Of a DNA stretch of 64,000 bases, positions 27,750 to 36,835 are shown piece by piece (the first letter of the stretch is position 1; every line of letters starts with the position of its first letter). The stretch covers positions 62,001 to 126,000 of the forward strand of contig NZ_WNKG01000005.1 of NCBI RefSeq assembly GCF_010119245.1. Direction: 5' to 3'. The notes beneath the pieces are model-generated. The model was not told the DNA's origin, made no database searches, and was given only the letters and a program-made list of their open reading frames with translations. This DNA comes from Cyclobacterium salsum (GTDB lineage: Bacteria; Bacteroidota; Bacteroidia; Cytophagales; Cyclobacteriaceae). A program made the translations under genes and the position numbers.

Positions 27750-28921
27750 GAGTTCTTTATATCCATCAGTATTATTGTACACCCGAACAGGGGGGTGCCA
27801 TCCGATCGTATCATTTGGCTCAGGGAATGGCTGCTGCCGGAGTGGAGGTGGAAGTGGTTTCCGCTCACAACCAGGCAAGGTACCATACTCGGTGGGATGG
27901 AAAGGTAAGAGTACATCTTTTGCCGGTGTATTATGACAATACCTTTAGTACCTGGCAACGTATTCGGTCTTTTTATTTGTTTGTTAAAGAAGCAAAAAAG
28001 CTGGTTTCCAACCTGAGGTTGCCGGATGTGTTTTATATCAGCTCAACTCCCCTTTCCACCGGGCTGATCGGTAGGTGGGCGAAGAAAAAATGGGGGATAC
28101 CTTATGTTTTCGAGGTTCGGGACCTTTGGCCAAAAGCGCCTCTGGAAATAAAAAGGATCCGGAACCCGCTGTTGAAAAAGGTATTGTACCGCGTGGAGTA
28201 TTTGATCTACCAAAATGCCTGGAAAATCGTGGCACTTTCTCCCGGGATGCAACGGTATATACAGCAGCGTGTTCCAGACAAACCGGTCCTGCAAATCCCC
28301 AACTTTGCAGATGTGGATTTTTTTCAGTGGGAAACCGGCAAATACCGGAATAGGCGTTTAGAAAAGCAGCCGCTGACTCTTCTATATGCTGGGGCAGTCG
28401 GAGAAGTCAACGGACTGTATAAGTACCTGGACCTGGCGGAAGCGGCCGAAAAAAGTGGGAAAAATTGGCAGTTCAAACTCATGGGCAAAGGAAAGTACCT
28501 GCCTTTCCTGAAAAAAGAGGTCGCAAATCGTACACTTTCCCAAGTCGAATTTATTCCCTTCGGAAATAAAAATGAAGTGAAAGCTCAAATGAGAAAAGCT
28601 GATTTGGCCTACATTTCCTTTTTGCCCCTTCCCGTTTTGGAAGTCAGCAGTCCCAATAAATTTTTTGATGCCCTGGCTATGGGGATGCCTGTTATTGTGA
28701 ACTTTAAAGGCTGGATCAGAGAGTTGATTCAGCAGCATGAAATGGGCCTTTATCACGAGGACAGTACCCTTTTACTTCCAGCCCTGGAAAAGCTCGAATA
28801 CCAGCCAGCCCTATTGGAGCAGATGGGGAAAAATGCACGTCTCCTAGCCGAAACTCAATTTAATAAGGAGGCAGCAGTAGGCCATATTCTGGAAATTCTG
28901 GAAATTCAGAATCGCAAATAG
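27746..28921 (+). CDS. glycosyltransferase family 4 (WbuB-like)
   Basis: A 391-residue GT-B glycosyltransferase. The N-terminal half begins RVLYIHQYYCTPEQGGAIRS with the usual glycine-rich loop and includes VFEVRDLWPKAP; the C-terminal half carries LMGKGKYLPFLKKEV and the nucleotide-sugar end motif SSPNKFFDALAMGMPVIVNF, where the acidic motif is looser than the classic E-X7-E. It resembles WbuB-type transferases that add N-acetylhexosamine-like sugars to a glycan. It is coupled to asnB by an ATGA overlap and lies 2.9 kb from the exopolysaccharide operon, pointing to glycan modification. Sugar specificity cannot be read. Confidence 0.87.
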   Translation: MRVLYIHQYYCTPEQGGAIRSYHLAQGMAAAGVEVEVVSAHNQARYHTRWDGKVRVHLLPVYYDNTFSTWQRIRSFYLFVKEAKKLVSNLRLPDVFYISSTPLSTGLIGRWAKKKWGIPYVFEVRDLWPKAPLEIKRIRNPLLKKVLYRVEYLIYQNAWKIVALSPGMQRYIQQRVPDKPVLQIPNFADVDFFQWETGKYRNRRLEKQPLTLLYAGAVGEVNGLYKYLDLAEAAEKSGKNWQFKLMGKGKYLPFLKKEVANRTLSQVEFIPFGNKNEVKAQMRKADLAYISFLPLPVLEVSSPNKFFDALAMGMPVIVNFKGWIRELIQQHEMGLYHEDSTLLLPALEKLEYQPALLEQMGKNARLLAETQFNKEAAVGHILEILEIQNRK

Positions 28922-28930
28922 GATCCCAAT

Positions 28931-29932
28931 CTATCTCGGTTTGTATCCCGATAAGTTGAAAATTTCCCGGGCATCGTCTTGCTGCATGACTTCCCGTAGA
29001 CTTAAGTCGTTATTGATCCGGTAGTCGTCCACGATGTTCCAGCCCAGCCACCTTCCGATCCTTCCGGGAGCATCGGGGCTGATTTCATCCGTAAAAGGGG
29101 CCTCTCCTGTATACCGCCTGACTTCAAAAGGGTTGGTGTCAAAAAGCAGTTCGTTTTCGATAAAATGCCCCCAAATCATTTCTTCATTGGCGTAACTACC
29201 AAGTATTTCTTTGGATTCGTAGCCTAAAATATATTCATCAGGCGTGCACGGGAGTACTGATTTTGTAAAATGATAGGATTTGCCGTAGAAAATCATTTCA
29301 GCCAAAAGCGTACGGTCACTCAAATCCGTGTGGTTAAACTGAGCGGATATAGCCGTGACAATGGTTGGAACCAAATGGTCCACATTATACCTTTTCGCGA
29401 TGTACTGTGGCAAATCAACGGGCTGAAACCGGTGGTCTTCCGGGAGAAAATAGTCCAATCCGATCACGATGATCTCTTCCTCCACAATCAGATCGGTACC
29501 AAAGCCGGTTACAAAAGTATATACCTCAGGAATCTTGAATTCGGGGTAGTGGTGCTTGATACCCCGAAATGCATTTTCCAACTCGTTTTTGATCGTGTCA
29601 AGGTTTTCAAAGTGGGCTTTTACTTCCCGGTACAGCTCCTGCATGCCCGTATCCTGGTGAATGAGCAGTAATTCTTCCCTCATTTGTTCCTGGTTTTCAA
29701 ATCCCATGTTGTCAAACATGACCGAAGCAAATTCCGGATATTTTTCCAGATGGTAGATAAGCTTCTCCTCTGTCAGTCCTTCAAAAAACGGTTCCTCCAT
29801 CCTGTTTATCTCCACCTCCATTTCGATTTCCGAAAAGGCAGCCGGAAGGGTACAAGGGTCGTTCGATTCCGAGCATCTACTAAAAATCAATGAAATAACC
29901 CCGGCATAGATCGCAAATGTGAATCGGTTCAT
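28931..29932 (-). CDS. GldB-like gliding-motility-associated lipoprotein
   Basis: A 333-residue lipoprotein: signal sequence then lipobox IFSRC (C20). I use the ATG at 29932 because the longer reading (start 30034) adds 34 residues before the signal peptide. The body matches what I know of GldB: EPFFEGLTEEKLIYHLEKYP, TFVTGFGTDLIVEEEIIVIGLDYFLP, and the end GRIGRWLGWNIVDDYRINND. GldB is needed for gliding in Flavobacterium johnsoniae, but homologues occur in non-gliding Bacteroidota, so the gene alone does not prove motility. No gldC follows. The gene converges with the glycosyltransferase with 9 bp between the stops. Confidence 0.82.
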   Translation of the reverse strand: MNRFTFAIYAGVISLIFSRCSESNDPCTLPAAFSEIEMEVEINRMEEPFFEGLTEEKLIYHLEKYPEFASVMFDNMGFENQEQMREELLLIHQDTGMQELYREVKAHFENLDTIKNELENAFRGIKHHYPEFKIPEVYTFVTGFGTDLIVEEEIIVIGLDYFLPEDHRFQPVDLPQYIAKRYNVDHLVPTIVTAISAQFNHTDLSDRTLLAEMIFYGKSYHFTKSVLPCTPDEYILGYESKEILGSYANEEMIWGHFIENELLFDTNPFEVRRYTGEAPFTDEISPDAPGRIGRWLGWNIVDDYRINNDLSLREVMQQDDAREIFNLSGYKPR

Positions 29933-30161
29933 AAATGTAAAGATAAGCTTTTGATACAAAACAGATGGTTTCAGGATAAGAATTACTGTTTTTAGTTTAA
30001 AACGCCCCATTCTGGAATCTATTTGTATATACATTTAAAAATGTTGACAAATAGACGCTTTTAATATACAACATAAAGGTGTTTGTCTTTTAACCCAAAA
30101 CTATCTGATGGACTGTCGGTTCAGTGGGTGTTTTTAAATTTTAACTATACCAATATTTATT

Positions 30162-31520
30162 ATGGAATTCCAAATAAGAAATAACCGGAAATTAATGAGT
30201 TTGCTGATAGTGGCAAGCTTGCTTTTTTCTTTTGGTTGTTCGGATGATGATCCGGCACCCATGCCCCCAGAAGAGGAAAGTATCATTGATATTGCGGCAG
30301 GAAATGAGCAGTTTTCAATGCTCGTTGCAGCTATCCAGAGAGCGGACCTGGTAGACGAATTAAGTGCTGCCGGTCCATTTACCGTTTTTGCCCCTACCAA
30401 CCAAGCGTTTACCAACGCCGGAATTACCGATGTGAGTGATGTTCCGGTAGAAGACCTCCGTGACATTTTACTTTACCATGTGGTTAGTGGACAAGTTTTG
30501 GCAAATCAGGTGAGTACGGGAGAAGTGCCAACCTTACTTGAGGGAGCTAATCTCAATGTAGTTGTGAGTGGTGGAACCATCACTATTAATGAAGATGTCA
30601 CGGTGACTACAGAAGATCTTGAAGCTTCTAATGGGGTAATACATGTAATTAGTGGAGTTCTGATGCCAGAAGAAGAAAGCAATTCTATCGCTGATATTGT
30701 GATGGCTGATGATAATTTTTCAATATTACTTGCCGCAGTGTTAGCAGCAGATTTGGATGAGGCTCTGCTTGAACAAGGACCTTTTACCGTTTTTGCGCCT
30801 ACCGATGAAGCGATGACCGCCTTTCTTACCGACAACGGTCTCACAGCTGAGGAATTGCTACAATCTCCTGATCTAACTTCTATATTAAGTTACCACGTGG
30901 TGGAAGGGGAAGTGCCAGCCTCCGCTGTAGAAGCGGGAAGCGTTACTAGTTTTGGAGGTCCTCCGTTTTTTGTAAGCATAGATCCCGACGATAACGTTTG
31001 GATTAACGGAAATGCACAAATAGTTGACACAGATATTGAAGCGGATAATGGGATCATTCACGTATTGGATTATGTGATCACCCCTCCTACGGAATCGATT
31101 GCAGAGATTGCGGTGGGATATACGCAAGCTGAAACTCCTGAATTTACGCAACTTGTAGGTGCGCTGTCAAGAGCAGGACTAGTGGATGCAGTGAGTGGTG
31201 GTTTAGACGATAACCTTACCGTCTTTGCACCTACGGATGCCGCTTTTGAAGCACTTTATGAAGACTTGGGTGTGGATGGTTACGAAGACATTCCTTTAGA
31301 AACATTAACCTCCGTGCTGACCTACCATGTGGTGCCTGCCAGAGCATTTTCGCAAGATCTGAGAGAAGGGGCTACACTTCCTACTTTACTTGAGGGCGAG
31401 GATTTGACGGTCAACCTTGCAGATTTGGAAATTAATTCTTCCGGCCTGGTTCCTGAACTGTTAAATATTCACGCAACCAACGGAGTCATTCACGTAGTCG
31501 ATCAGGTAATCGTACCATAA
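30162..31520 (+). CDS. fasciclin (FAS1) domain lipoprotein, three repeats
   Basis: A 452-residue lipoprotein (lipobox SFGC, C26) with three FAS1 domains of roughly 130 residues each. Each contains the diagnostic VFAPT motif (VFAPTNQAF, VFAPTDEAM, VFAPTDAAF) and ends in an NG(V/I)IHV strand (NGVIHVISGVLMP, NGIIHVLDYVITP, NGVIHVVDQVIVP). FAS1 domains act in adhesion and glycan or protein binding at the cell surface. It sits directly upstream of the exopolysaccharide operon with its own terminator. The three domains are clearly diverged, so this is an old duplication. Confidence 0.93.
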   Translation: MEFQIRNNRKLMSLLIVASLLFSFGCSDDDPAPMPPEEESIIDIAAGNEQFSMLVAAIQRADLVDELSAAGPFTVFAPTNQAFTNAGITDVSDVPVEDLRDILLYHVVSGQVLANQVSTGEVPTLLEGANLNVVVSGGTITINEDVTVTTEDLEASNGVIHVISGVLMPEEESNSIADIVMADDNFSILLAAVLAADLDEALLEQGPFTVFAPTDEAMTAFLTDNGLTAEELLQSPDLTSILSYHVVEGEVPASAVEAGSVTSFGGPPFFVSIDPDDNVWINGNAQIVDTDIEADNGIIHVLDYVITPPTESIAEIAVGYTQAETPEFTQLVGALSRAGLVDAVSGGLDDNLTVFAPTDAAFEALYEDLGVDGYEDIPLETLTSVLTYHVVPARAFSQDLREGATLPTLLEGEDLTVNLADLEINSSGLVPELLNIHATNGVIHVVDQVIVP

Positions 31521-31540
31521 ATAGTATTGGATTTTTGTGG

Positions 31541-31576
31541 AAAAAACAGGCATTTTACAAGTGCCTGTTTTTTTTT
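31541..31576 (+). terminator. Rho-independent terminator of the FAS1 gene
   Basis: Stem AAACAGGCA / TGCCTGTTT (left arm 31544-31552, right arm 31562-31570) with a 9-nt loop, preceded by A and followed by T runs, so it may also act in the other direction. Confidence 0.9.
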
Positions 31577-31614
31577 GTTCCATAATTTATGCACAAGGGT
31601 TTGGCAAGGTAGGG

Positions 31615-31641
31615 TTCTTTAAAAAGTAACTTTTTAAAGAA
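31615..31641. promoter_or_regulatory. perfect inverted repeat upstream of the exopolysaccharide operon
   Basis: TTCTTTAAAAAG and CTTTTTAAAGAA, a perfect 12-bp inverted repeat separated by TAA, about 175 nt before the first gene of the polysaccharide operon. It has no T-run after it, so it is more like an operator or a transcript-start structure than a terminator. No known factor is assigned. Confidence 0.45.
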
Positions 31642-31707
31642 AAGGAACAAGACTTTTAAACATTAGCTTTAATCACCAAACATCGGTTCCAAAAAGAAAG
31701 GAATACT

Positions 31708-31715
31708 TATCTTTA
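31708..31715 (+). promoter_or_regulatory. candidate -7 promoter element (TATCTTTA) of the exopolysaccharide operon
   Basis: A TAnnTTTG match with one mismatch at the last base, 102 nt before the exporter start and 66 nt after the inverted repeat. No clear -33 partner, so confidence is low. Confidence 0.3.
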
Positions 31716-31817
31716 CGGTTGCTTTACGGATTTTTTGAAATCCAAACCTAAAAACCCGACCTGAAAAAGGCCGTGGGTGACCTGGCGAAGCTGTGTACAA
31801 ACATTAAAATCAGTCGC

Positions 31818-34430
31818 ATGATTTCTTTAAGGCATTTGAATCTGAAACGGTTATTTTTTATTGGAATGACGTTTCTTTTCTCGTTTATGGTGGAAGCCCA
31901 ATCATTACAAGACATTTCTTCTCTGGATGTAGACGATTTATCGGATCAACAATTGCAGGAATTGATGAGCAGGGCCTCGGAAGCAGGATTGTCGGAGACT
32001 GAATTGCTTCAAATGGCCCAGATAAGGGGAGTTCCTGCGGCTGAAATTGATAAGTTGAAAGAAAGGCTGGAGGGAATGGTTTTTGGCTTGCAGGATGGAG
32101 CAAGGTCAGATTCTGGATTTGGCAAAAGGGATAGCAGAATACAGATGGGGTTCAACGAGATTACGAGTGGCATCATACCCCCTCAAGGAGAGGAAGGTGA
32201 AAATGAGGTGGAAGAGCAGCCCTATTTTGGCATGGACCTCTTTTATAATAAAAACAGGAGGCTAACCTTTGAACCCAATTTGAATATGGCCACGCCCCGA
32301 ACGTATATTTTAGGACCCGGGGATGAAGTGTATATCGATATTTACGGGCAGTCGGAGAAGTATTACGAGGCATCCGTGAGTCCCGAAGGTCAGATCATAC
32401 TGGAAAATATTGGTCCTATAAATGTATCAGGACTTTCTTTGGAAGAAGCCACTCAAGTAATTAAAAGCAGGCTCTCGACTTACTATACGGGTTTGAGGGG
32501 AAACAATCCCAATACCTTTTTACAATTAAACCTGGGAAATGTCCGAACCGTAAAAGTGAATTTGGTAGGTGAGGTTAGGTTGCCGGGTACCTTCACGCTT
32601 AGTGCATTTAGCACCGTTTTCAACGCACTATATGCAGCCGGAGGCCCCAATCAAAACGGTAGCATGAGGAGGGTTCGGTTAATCCGCAACAACGAAGAAA
32701 TTGCAGAAATTGATATTTATGACTTTTTGACGAAGGGCGACCCCAATATAAACCACCTGCTGCAAGATCAGGATATTATTTTGGTTCCGCCCTATTTGGG
32801 GAGAGTGATAGTAGAGGGAGCGGTGAAAAGGCCCAAAATTTTCGAGGTGAAGGAAGGGGAGACGTTTGCAGATGTTCTTTCCTTTGCAGGAGGTTTTACT
32901 GACCATGCGTTTAAAGAAAAGGTGAATGTAACCCGCATCACGGATACCCAAAAAGCAGTATCGGACATCTACCAGGATCAGTTTCGTATGTTTTTGGTAA
33001 AGGGCGGGGATCGTTATCAGGTGGGGGAAGTGCTGGACCGCTATACCAATCGGATCCAAATAAGAGGCGCTGTCTACCGGCCGGGAAATTATGCCTACCA
33101 GGAGGGGCTTACCCTTACCGAATTGGTACAAAAGGCCGAAGGGCTCCGGGGGGAAGCTTACCAGAGCAGAATAAGTATCTTGAGAACCAACGAGGACTTG
33201 AGTACCCGGATGTTGCAGGTGAATCTGGAAGAAATTTTTAATGGCAGCATGCCGGATATCCCCCTAGAAAGAGAAGATTTGATCCGGATTCCTTCCATTT
33301 ACGAATTAGCTGAAGAGGTATATGTCAAAGTTTCGGGCGAAGTGCTTTATCCAGGCACCTATCCCTATTCCGGTGAAATGACACCCGAAGACCTTATTTT
33401 AATGGCGGGGGGACTGAAAGAGGCGGCATCAGTAGAAAATGTGGAACTTGCCAGAAGAGCGACCGACCAGGGAGGAAGGGAGTTTTCTCAAATCATACCT
33501 GTTTCGGTTCAGGAGAACCTTGGTTTATCGGCGAACCCAATCGAATTGGAGCCTTTTGATCACCTTACCGTGAGAAGGAAAACCAATTTTGGTCTGGACA
33601 GAATGGCCAGTATAGAAGGCCAGGTCAATTCTCCTGGCACCTTTGCCATTAAGCATGCAGAAGAAAGAATTTCAGACTTGATCAACAGAGCGGGTGGCTT
33701 AACGGCTTTCGCCTATGCCGAAGGAGCCAGGCTTATACGGAGAACGGAATTTTATAAAACAGAGTCCGAGACGCTCCGAAAAGAGCGGAGCCTGCTGAAT
33801 CTTTTAGAGCGGATGAATCGGGAAGAGTTAGTACCCACCGAATCGCAGCAACAACTAATCGAACGGATCAGTGAATACCTATTTGAGAATAAGGATTCCT
33901 CACAAATGGAAACAGAAGCCCGTATTATTCAGGCAAGGGAAACGTTGCTGAGTGAAATTTCCGATTCCAGAGAGGGAGTAGCGCCTATAAAAATCAAAGA
34001 AACGGAGGCGATAGCCATTGATTTGGAAGCCATTTTGGCCAATCCGGGATCCAAATACGATTTGATCCTGGAGGAGGGAGATATTTTAAGTGTGCCCAGG
34101 CAACTGCAGACGGTCCGGCTGAGGGGGGATGTGATTTATCCTACTACCGTGAGGCACGAAAATTTCAGAGGATTGTCCTATTATATTGACAGGGCCGGAG
34201 GGTTTGATTCCCGTGCAAAAAAGAGGAGCACTTATGTAGTTTATGCCAATGGGGAGGTAGCCAGGACTAAGAATTTTATTTTATTTAATGTGTATCCAAA
34301 TGTAGCACCTGGATCAGAAATCATCGTACCTACCAAAGGCCCCAAAATTCCTATCCGACCGGGCGACCTGGTGGGGATCACCACCGGATTGGCTACGCTT
34401 GCTCTGGTAATCACCCAACTACTAAATTGA
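31818..34430 (+). CDS. Wza-like polysaccharide export protein with six SLBB repeats
   Basis: An 870-residue secreted protein that would form the outer-membrane exit channel for polysaccharide. Signal peptide about residues 1-28 (ending VEAQS). The polysaccharide-export domain (about 165-250, LGPGDEVYIDIYGQSEKYYE) is followed by SLBB-type repeats marked by G-x-V-x-x-P motifs: VGEVRLPGTF, EGAVKRPKIF, RGAVYRPGNY, SGEVLYPGTY, EGQVNSPGTF and RGDVIYPTTV, six in all, far more than the two of E. coli Wza. A hydrophobic segment ends the protein. The ATG at 31818 is preferred to a GTG at 31773. The next gene starts on its stop codon. First gene of the exopolysaccharide operon. Confidence 0.93.
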   Translation: MISLRHLNLKRLFFIGMTFLFSFMVEAQSLQDISSLDVDDLSDQQLQELMSRASEAGLSETELLQMAQIRGVPAAEIDKLKERLEGMVFGLQDGARSDSGFGKRDSRIQMGFNEITSGIIPPQGEEGENEVEEQPYFGMDLFYNKNRRLTFEPNLNMATPRTYILGPGDEVYIDIYGQSEKYYEASVSPEGQIILENIGPINVSGLSLEEATQVIKSRLSTYYTGLRGNNPNTFLQLNLGNVRTVKVNLVGEVRLPGTFTLSAFSTVFNALYAAGGPNQNGSMRRVRLIRNNEEIAEIDIYDFLTKGDPNINHLLQDQDIILVPPYLGRVIVEGAVKRPKIFEVKEGETFADVLSFAGGFTDHAFKEKVNVTRITDTQKAVSDIYQDQFRMFLVKGGDRYQVGEVLDRYTNRIQIRGAVYRPGNYAYQEGLTLTELVQKAEGLRGEAYQSRISILRTNEDLSTRMLQVNLEEIFNGSMPDIPLEREDLIRIPSIYELAEEVYVKVSGEVLYPGTYPYSGEMTPEDLILMAGGLKEAASVENVELARRATDQGGREFSQIIPVSVQENLGLSANPIELEPFDHLTVRRKTNFGLDRMASIEGQVNSPGTFAIKHAEERISDLINRAGGLTAFAYAEGARLIRRTEFYKTESETLRKERSLLNLLERMNREELVPTESQQQLIERISEYLFENKDSSQMETEARIIQARETLLSEISDSREGVAPIKIKETEAIAIDLEAILANPGSKYDLILEEGDILSVPRQLQTVRLRGDVIYPTTVRHENFRGLSYYIDRAGGFDSRAKKRSTYVVYANGEVARTKNFILFNVYPNVAPGSEIIVPTKGPKIPIRPGDLVGITTGLATLALVITQLLN

Positions 34431-35503
34431 TGAATCAGCAAAACAAACACATACTTGACGATAAAATCACCTTCAAAGAGCTTATTGAAAGGCTTTTCGG
34501 CTGGATAAATGTTTTTTTAGTTAAGTGGAGGGTTCTGGGTGCTTTTGTGATCGTTGGGATTCTGTTGGGAATTGCTGCCTCCCTACTCAAAAAGCCGGTT
34601 TACCATGCGGATACCACGTTTGTACTGGAACAATCCGATATGGGAGGGCTCGGGAATATTTCGGGCATCGCTTCCATGTTAGGTCTGAACCTGGGATCCA
34701 TCGGATCGGAGAGTGGGTTATTTAAAGGAGATAATATTCTCGAACTGTATCGCTCGGATGCCATGCTTTCCCAGGCCTTGCTGGATCCCTTTGATTCAGA
34801 AGAGGAACAACTGCTAATAAACCGGTACGTACGTTTTCATGATCTTGATGAGAAGTGGGAAAGTGAAGTTGATTTTGGGGCGTTGGATTTTTCCCTGCCC
34901 AGGGAAGATTTTTCGATTCAACAGGATAGCGTGCTGCGGGAAGTGGTAAAAGAAATCCGAAAGGAAAGCCTGGTTGTGGACAAGCCGGATCGCAAGTTGA
35001 ATATTATCAAAGTAACGGTCGCCTCAAAAGACCAGGGATTTGCGAAAAGTTTTAATGAGCAATTGGTGGAAACCGTAAATGATTTTTACCTCAAAACCAA
35101 AACGAAAAAGACCGCCGAAAACCAGGCGGTTCTGCAGCAACAAGCCGATAGTGTCCGCAGCGTCCTGGATGAGAAAATAAAACAATTAGCCCGGTTTCAG
35201 GACAATGTTCCCAACCCAAACCCGCTGCTACAGGAGGGACTCGTTGCCTCCAAAAGCCTGCAGGTAGATATTCAGGCGGCAGCGGCCGTTTACGAAGAAA
35301 TCGTTACCAACCTGGAAATTGCCAAAATTAATCACCGAAACAACACACCACTAATCCAGATCATTGATCGACCGCGATTCCCTCTGGAGCGTTCCGAAAT
35401 AAAATTAGCCACCGGAATCGTGCTGGGTGCATTTCTCTTTTTACTTTTGGGCCTGGTGTGGGTGTACCTACAGACCTTGTACTTTCGGCATCTGAATCAA
35501 TAA
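34430..35503 (+). CDS. Wzz-type polysaccharide chain-length regulator
   Basis: A 357-residue inner-membrane protein with two membrane helices (about 38-58 and 325-348) flanking a long periplasmic, largely helical region: the layout of chain-length determinant (Wzz/PCP) proteins. The second helix is preceded by RPRFPLERSEIK, the proline-rich motif typical of the family. No tyrosine kinase domain is attached. The ATG at 34430 shares its A with the stop of the exporter gene (TGATG); the apparent start 3 nt earlier is TTG. Confidence 0.92.
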   Translation: MNQQNKHILDDKITFKELIERLFGWINVFLVKWRVLGAFVIVGILLGIAASLLKKPVYHADTTFVLEQSDMGGLGNISGIASMLGLNLGSIGSESGLFKGDNILELYRSDAMLSQALLDPFDSEEEQLLINRYVRFHDLDEKWESEVDFGALDFSLPREDFSIQQDSVLREVVKEIRKESLVVDKPDRKLNIIKVTVASKDQGFAKSFNEQLVETVNDFYLKTKTKKTAENQAVLQQQADSVRSVLDEKIKQLARFQDNVPNPNPLLQEGLVASKSLQVDIQAAAAVYEEIVTNLEIAKINHRNNTPLIQIIDRPRFPLERSEIKLATGIVLGAFLFLLLGLVWVYLQTLYFRHLNQ

Positions 35504-35518
35504 GTTGCCCGGGTTTCT

Positions 35519-36835
35519 ATGTTAGAAAGAATTTCCAGGCTGCCTTTTTTTTATTTATTGCAAAATAAATCGATCAGAAACTTTATTTTTCTTTTCCTGA
35601 TCCAATCCTCCAATATCCTGATTTCCTTATTGGCCATGCCGGTGCTTGTTCGCGCCATTGGCGTCTCGGAATTTGGGTTGGTAAACCTTTCGTTTTCAGT
35701 AATTTTGTTATTCAATGTGCTGGTTAGTTATGGCTACAACCTGAGTGGCCCCAGGAATATCGCATTGGCAGCGGACAATTCGGAAGTATTAAGCCAGACC
35801 TTTTCGGAAATCATTTGGAGTAAAAACCTCTTAGCCGCTATGGCCCTGGTTTTCATTCTTATCCTTGGAAAAGGCTTTGGCTTTTTTGAGGATTACCTGT
35901 TCATTTTGGGCTGGTCTACCATTTTGTTGTTTAGCGAGGCCACTGCTACCATCTGGTTTTTTCAGGGAAAGGAAAGCTTGCATTGGGCCTCCCTGGCCAA
36001 TGTTTTTGGAAAGCTATTATATCTGGGACTTATCATAGGCTTGATCAATGACCCTTCCGGTAGTTACCTGGCTAACTTTTTTCTAGGGGCAACCGCCATC
36101 CTAACCAATCTCATACTATTGGGTTACATTCATTTTGGTTTAAACATTCGCCTGCGCTGGCCCGATGTCCGAAGCATTTGGCAATCCTGGAAAAACAACC
36201 TGCTCTTATTTTTTTCTGGCATGACGGCTCACCTGGCTGTTAACGGGGGGGTGATCATTTTGAGTTTTTTTGCATCTGCCCAGGTATTGGGACTTTACGG
36301 GATAGCAGAGCGAGTAGCGATGGTCTTGCGAATAGCCCCTACCCTAATTACCCAGGCGGCTTACCCCAGAGCCAGTGTTCTTTTTTACCAGGATTCTGGA
36401 AAATGCTACCAGTTTCTGCGTAAGGTCCAATGGACTTCCCTGGCAGTGGGACTCGCGATCGGAGTATTGGTGAATCTGTTCGCTCCCGGTATCATTCAGT
36501 TAGTATCCGGGAAAAATCTGGGAGATGCCGTTGCCATTTTAAAAATTCTGGCTTTTTTACCGCTGCTGGCAGGGCTTAACATTGTCAATATGTTGATTAT
36601 TCTAGTCACGGATGAGAAGAAAACGCTCTTTCATTCCACCTGGGCCTTTTGTGTATACATGCTTGCTGCTTCCGTTTTGTTAACCCATTATTACGGTGGG
36701 ACCGGGCTGGCCGTGGCATTGCTCACAACCGAACTGGCAGCCTACTTATTTACTTCGGCTCTATTATGGAAATCGAAAGCCCACATTTTAACTGAATACT
36801 ATCGTGGATTCCTCTCTCGCCATTATCATTCTTAA
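35519..36835 (+). CDS. Wzx-type lipid-linked oligosaccharide flippase
   Basis: A 438-residue protein with about 12-14 membrane helices of the MATE/MOP superfamily; the NLSFSVILLFNVLVSYGYNL helices and GLYGIAERVAMVLR segment are typical of O-antigen and exopolysaccharide flippases. It would translocate undecaprenol-linked repeat units across the inner membrane. It starts 15 nt after the Wzz-type gene, and the following gene begins inside its last codons. Confidence 0.92.
   Translation: MLERISRLPFFYLLQNKSIRNFIFLFLIQSSNILISLLAMPVLVRAIGVSEFGLVNLSFSVILLFNVLVSYGYNLSGPRNIALAADNSEVLSQTFSEIIWSKNLLAAMALVFILILGKGFGFFEDYLFILGWSTILLFSEATATIWFFQGKESLHWASLANVFGKLLYLGLIIGLINDPSGSYLANFFLGATAILTNLILLGYIHFGLNIRLRWPDVRSIWQSWKNNLLLFFSGMTAHLAVNGGVIILSFFASAQVLGLYGIAERVAMVLRIAPTLITQAAYPRASVLFYQDSGKCYQFLRKVQWTSLAVGLAIGVLVNLFAPGIIQLVSGKNLGDAVAILKILAFLPLLAGLNIVNMLIILVTDEKKTLFHSTWAFCVYMLAASVLLTHYYGGTGLAVALLTTELAAYLFTSALLWKSKAHILTEYYRGFLSRHYHS

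Noticed and set aside
30044-30070. Sigma-70-like promoter TTGACA...TATACA upstream of the FAS1 gene
   Set aside because: Spacing is only 15 nt and this consensus is not used by Bacteroidota housekeeping sigma factor; chance match in AT-rich DNA.
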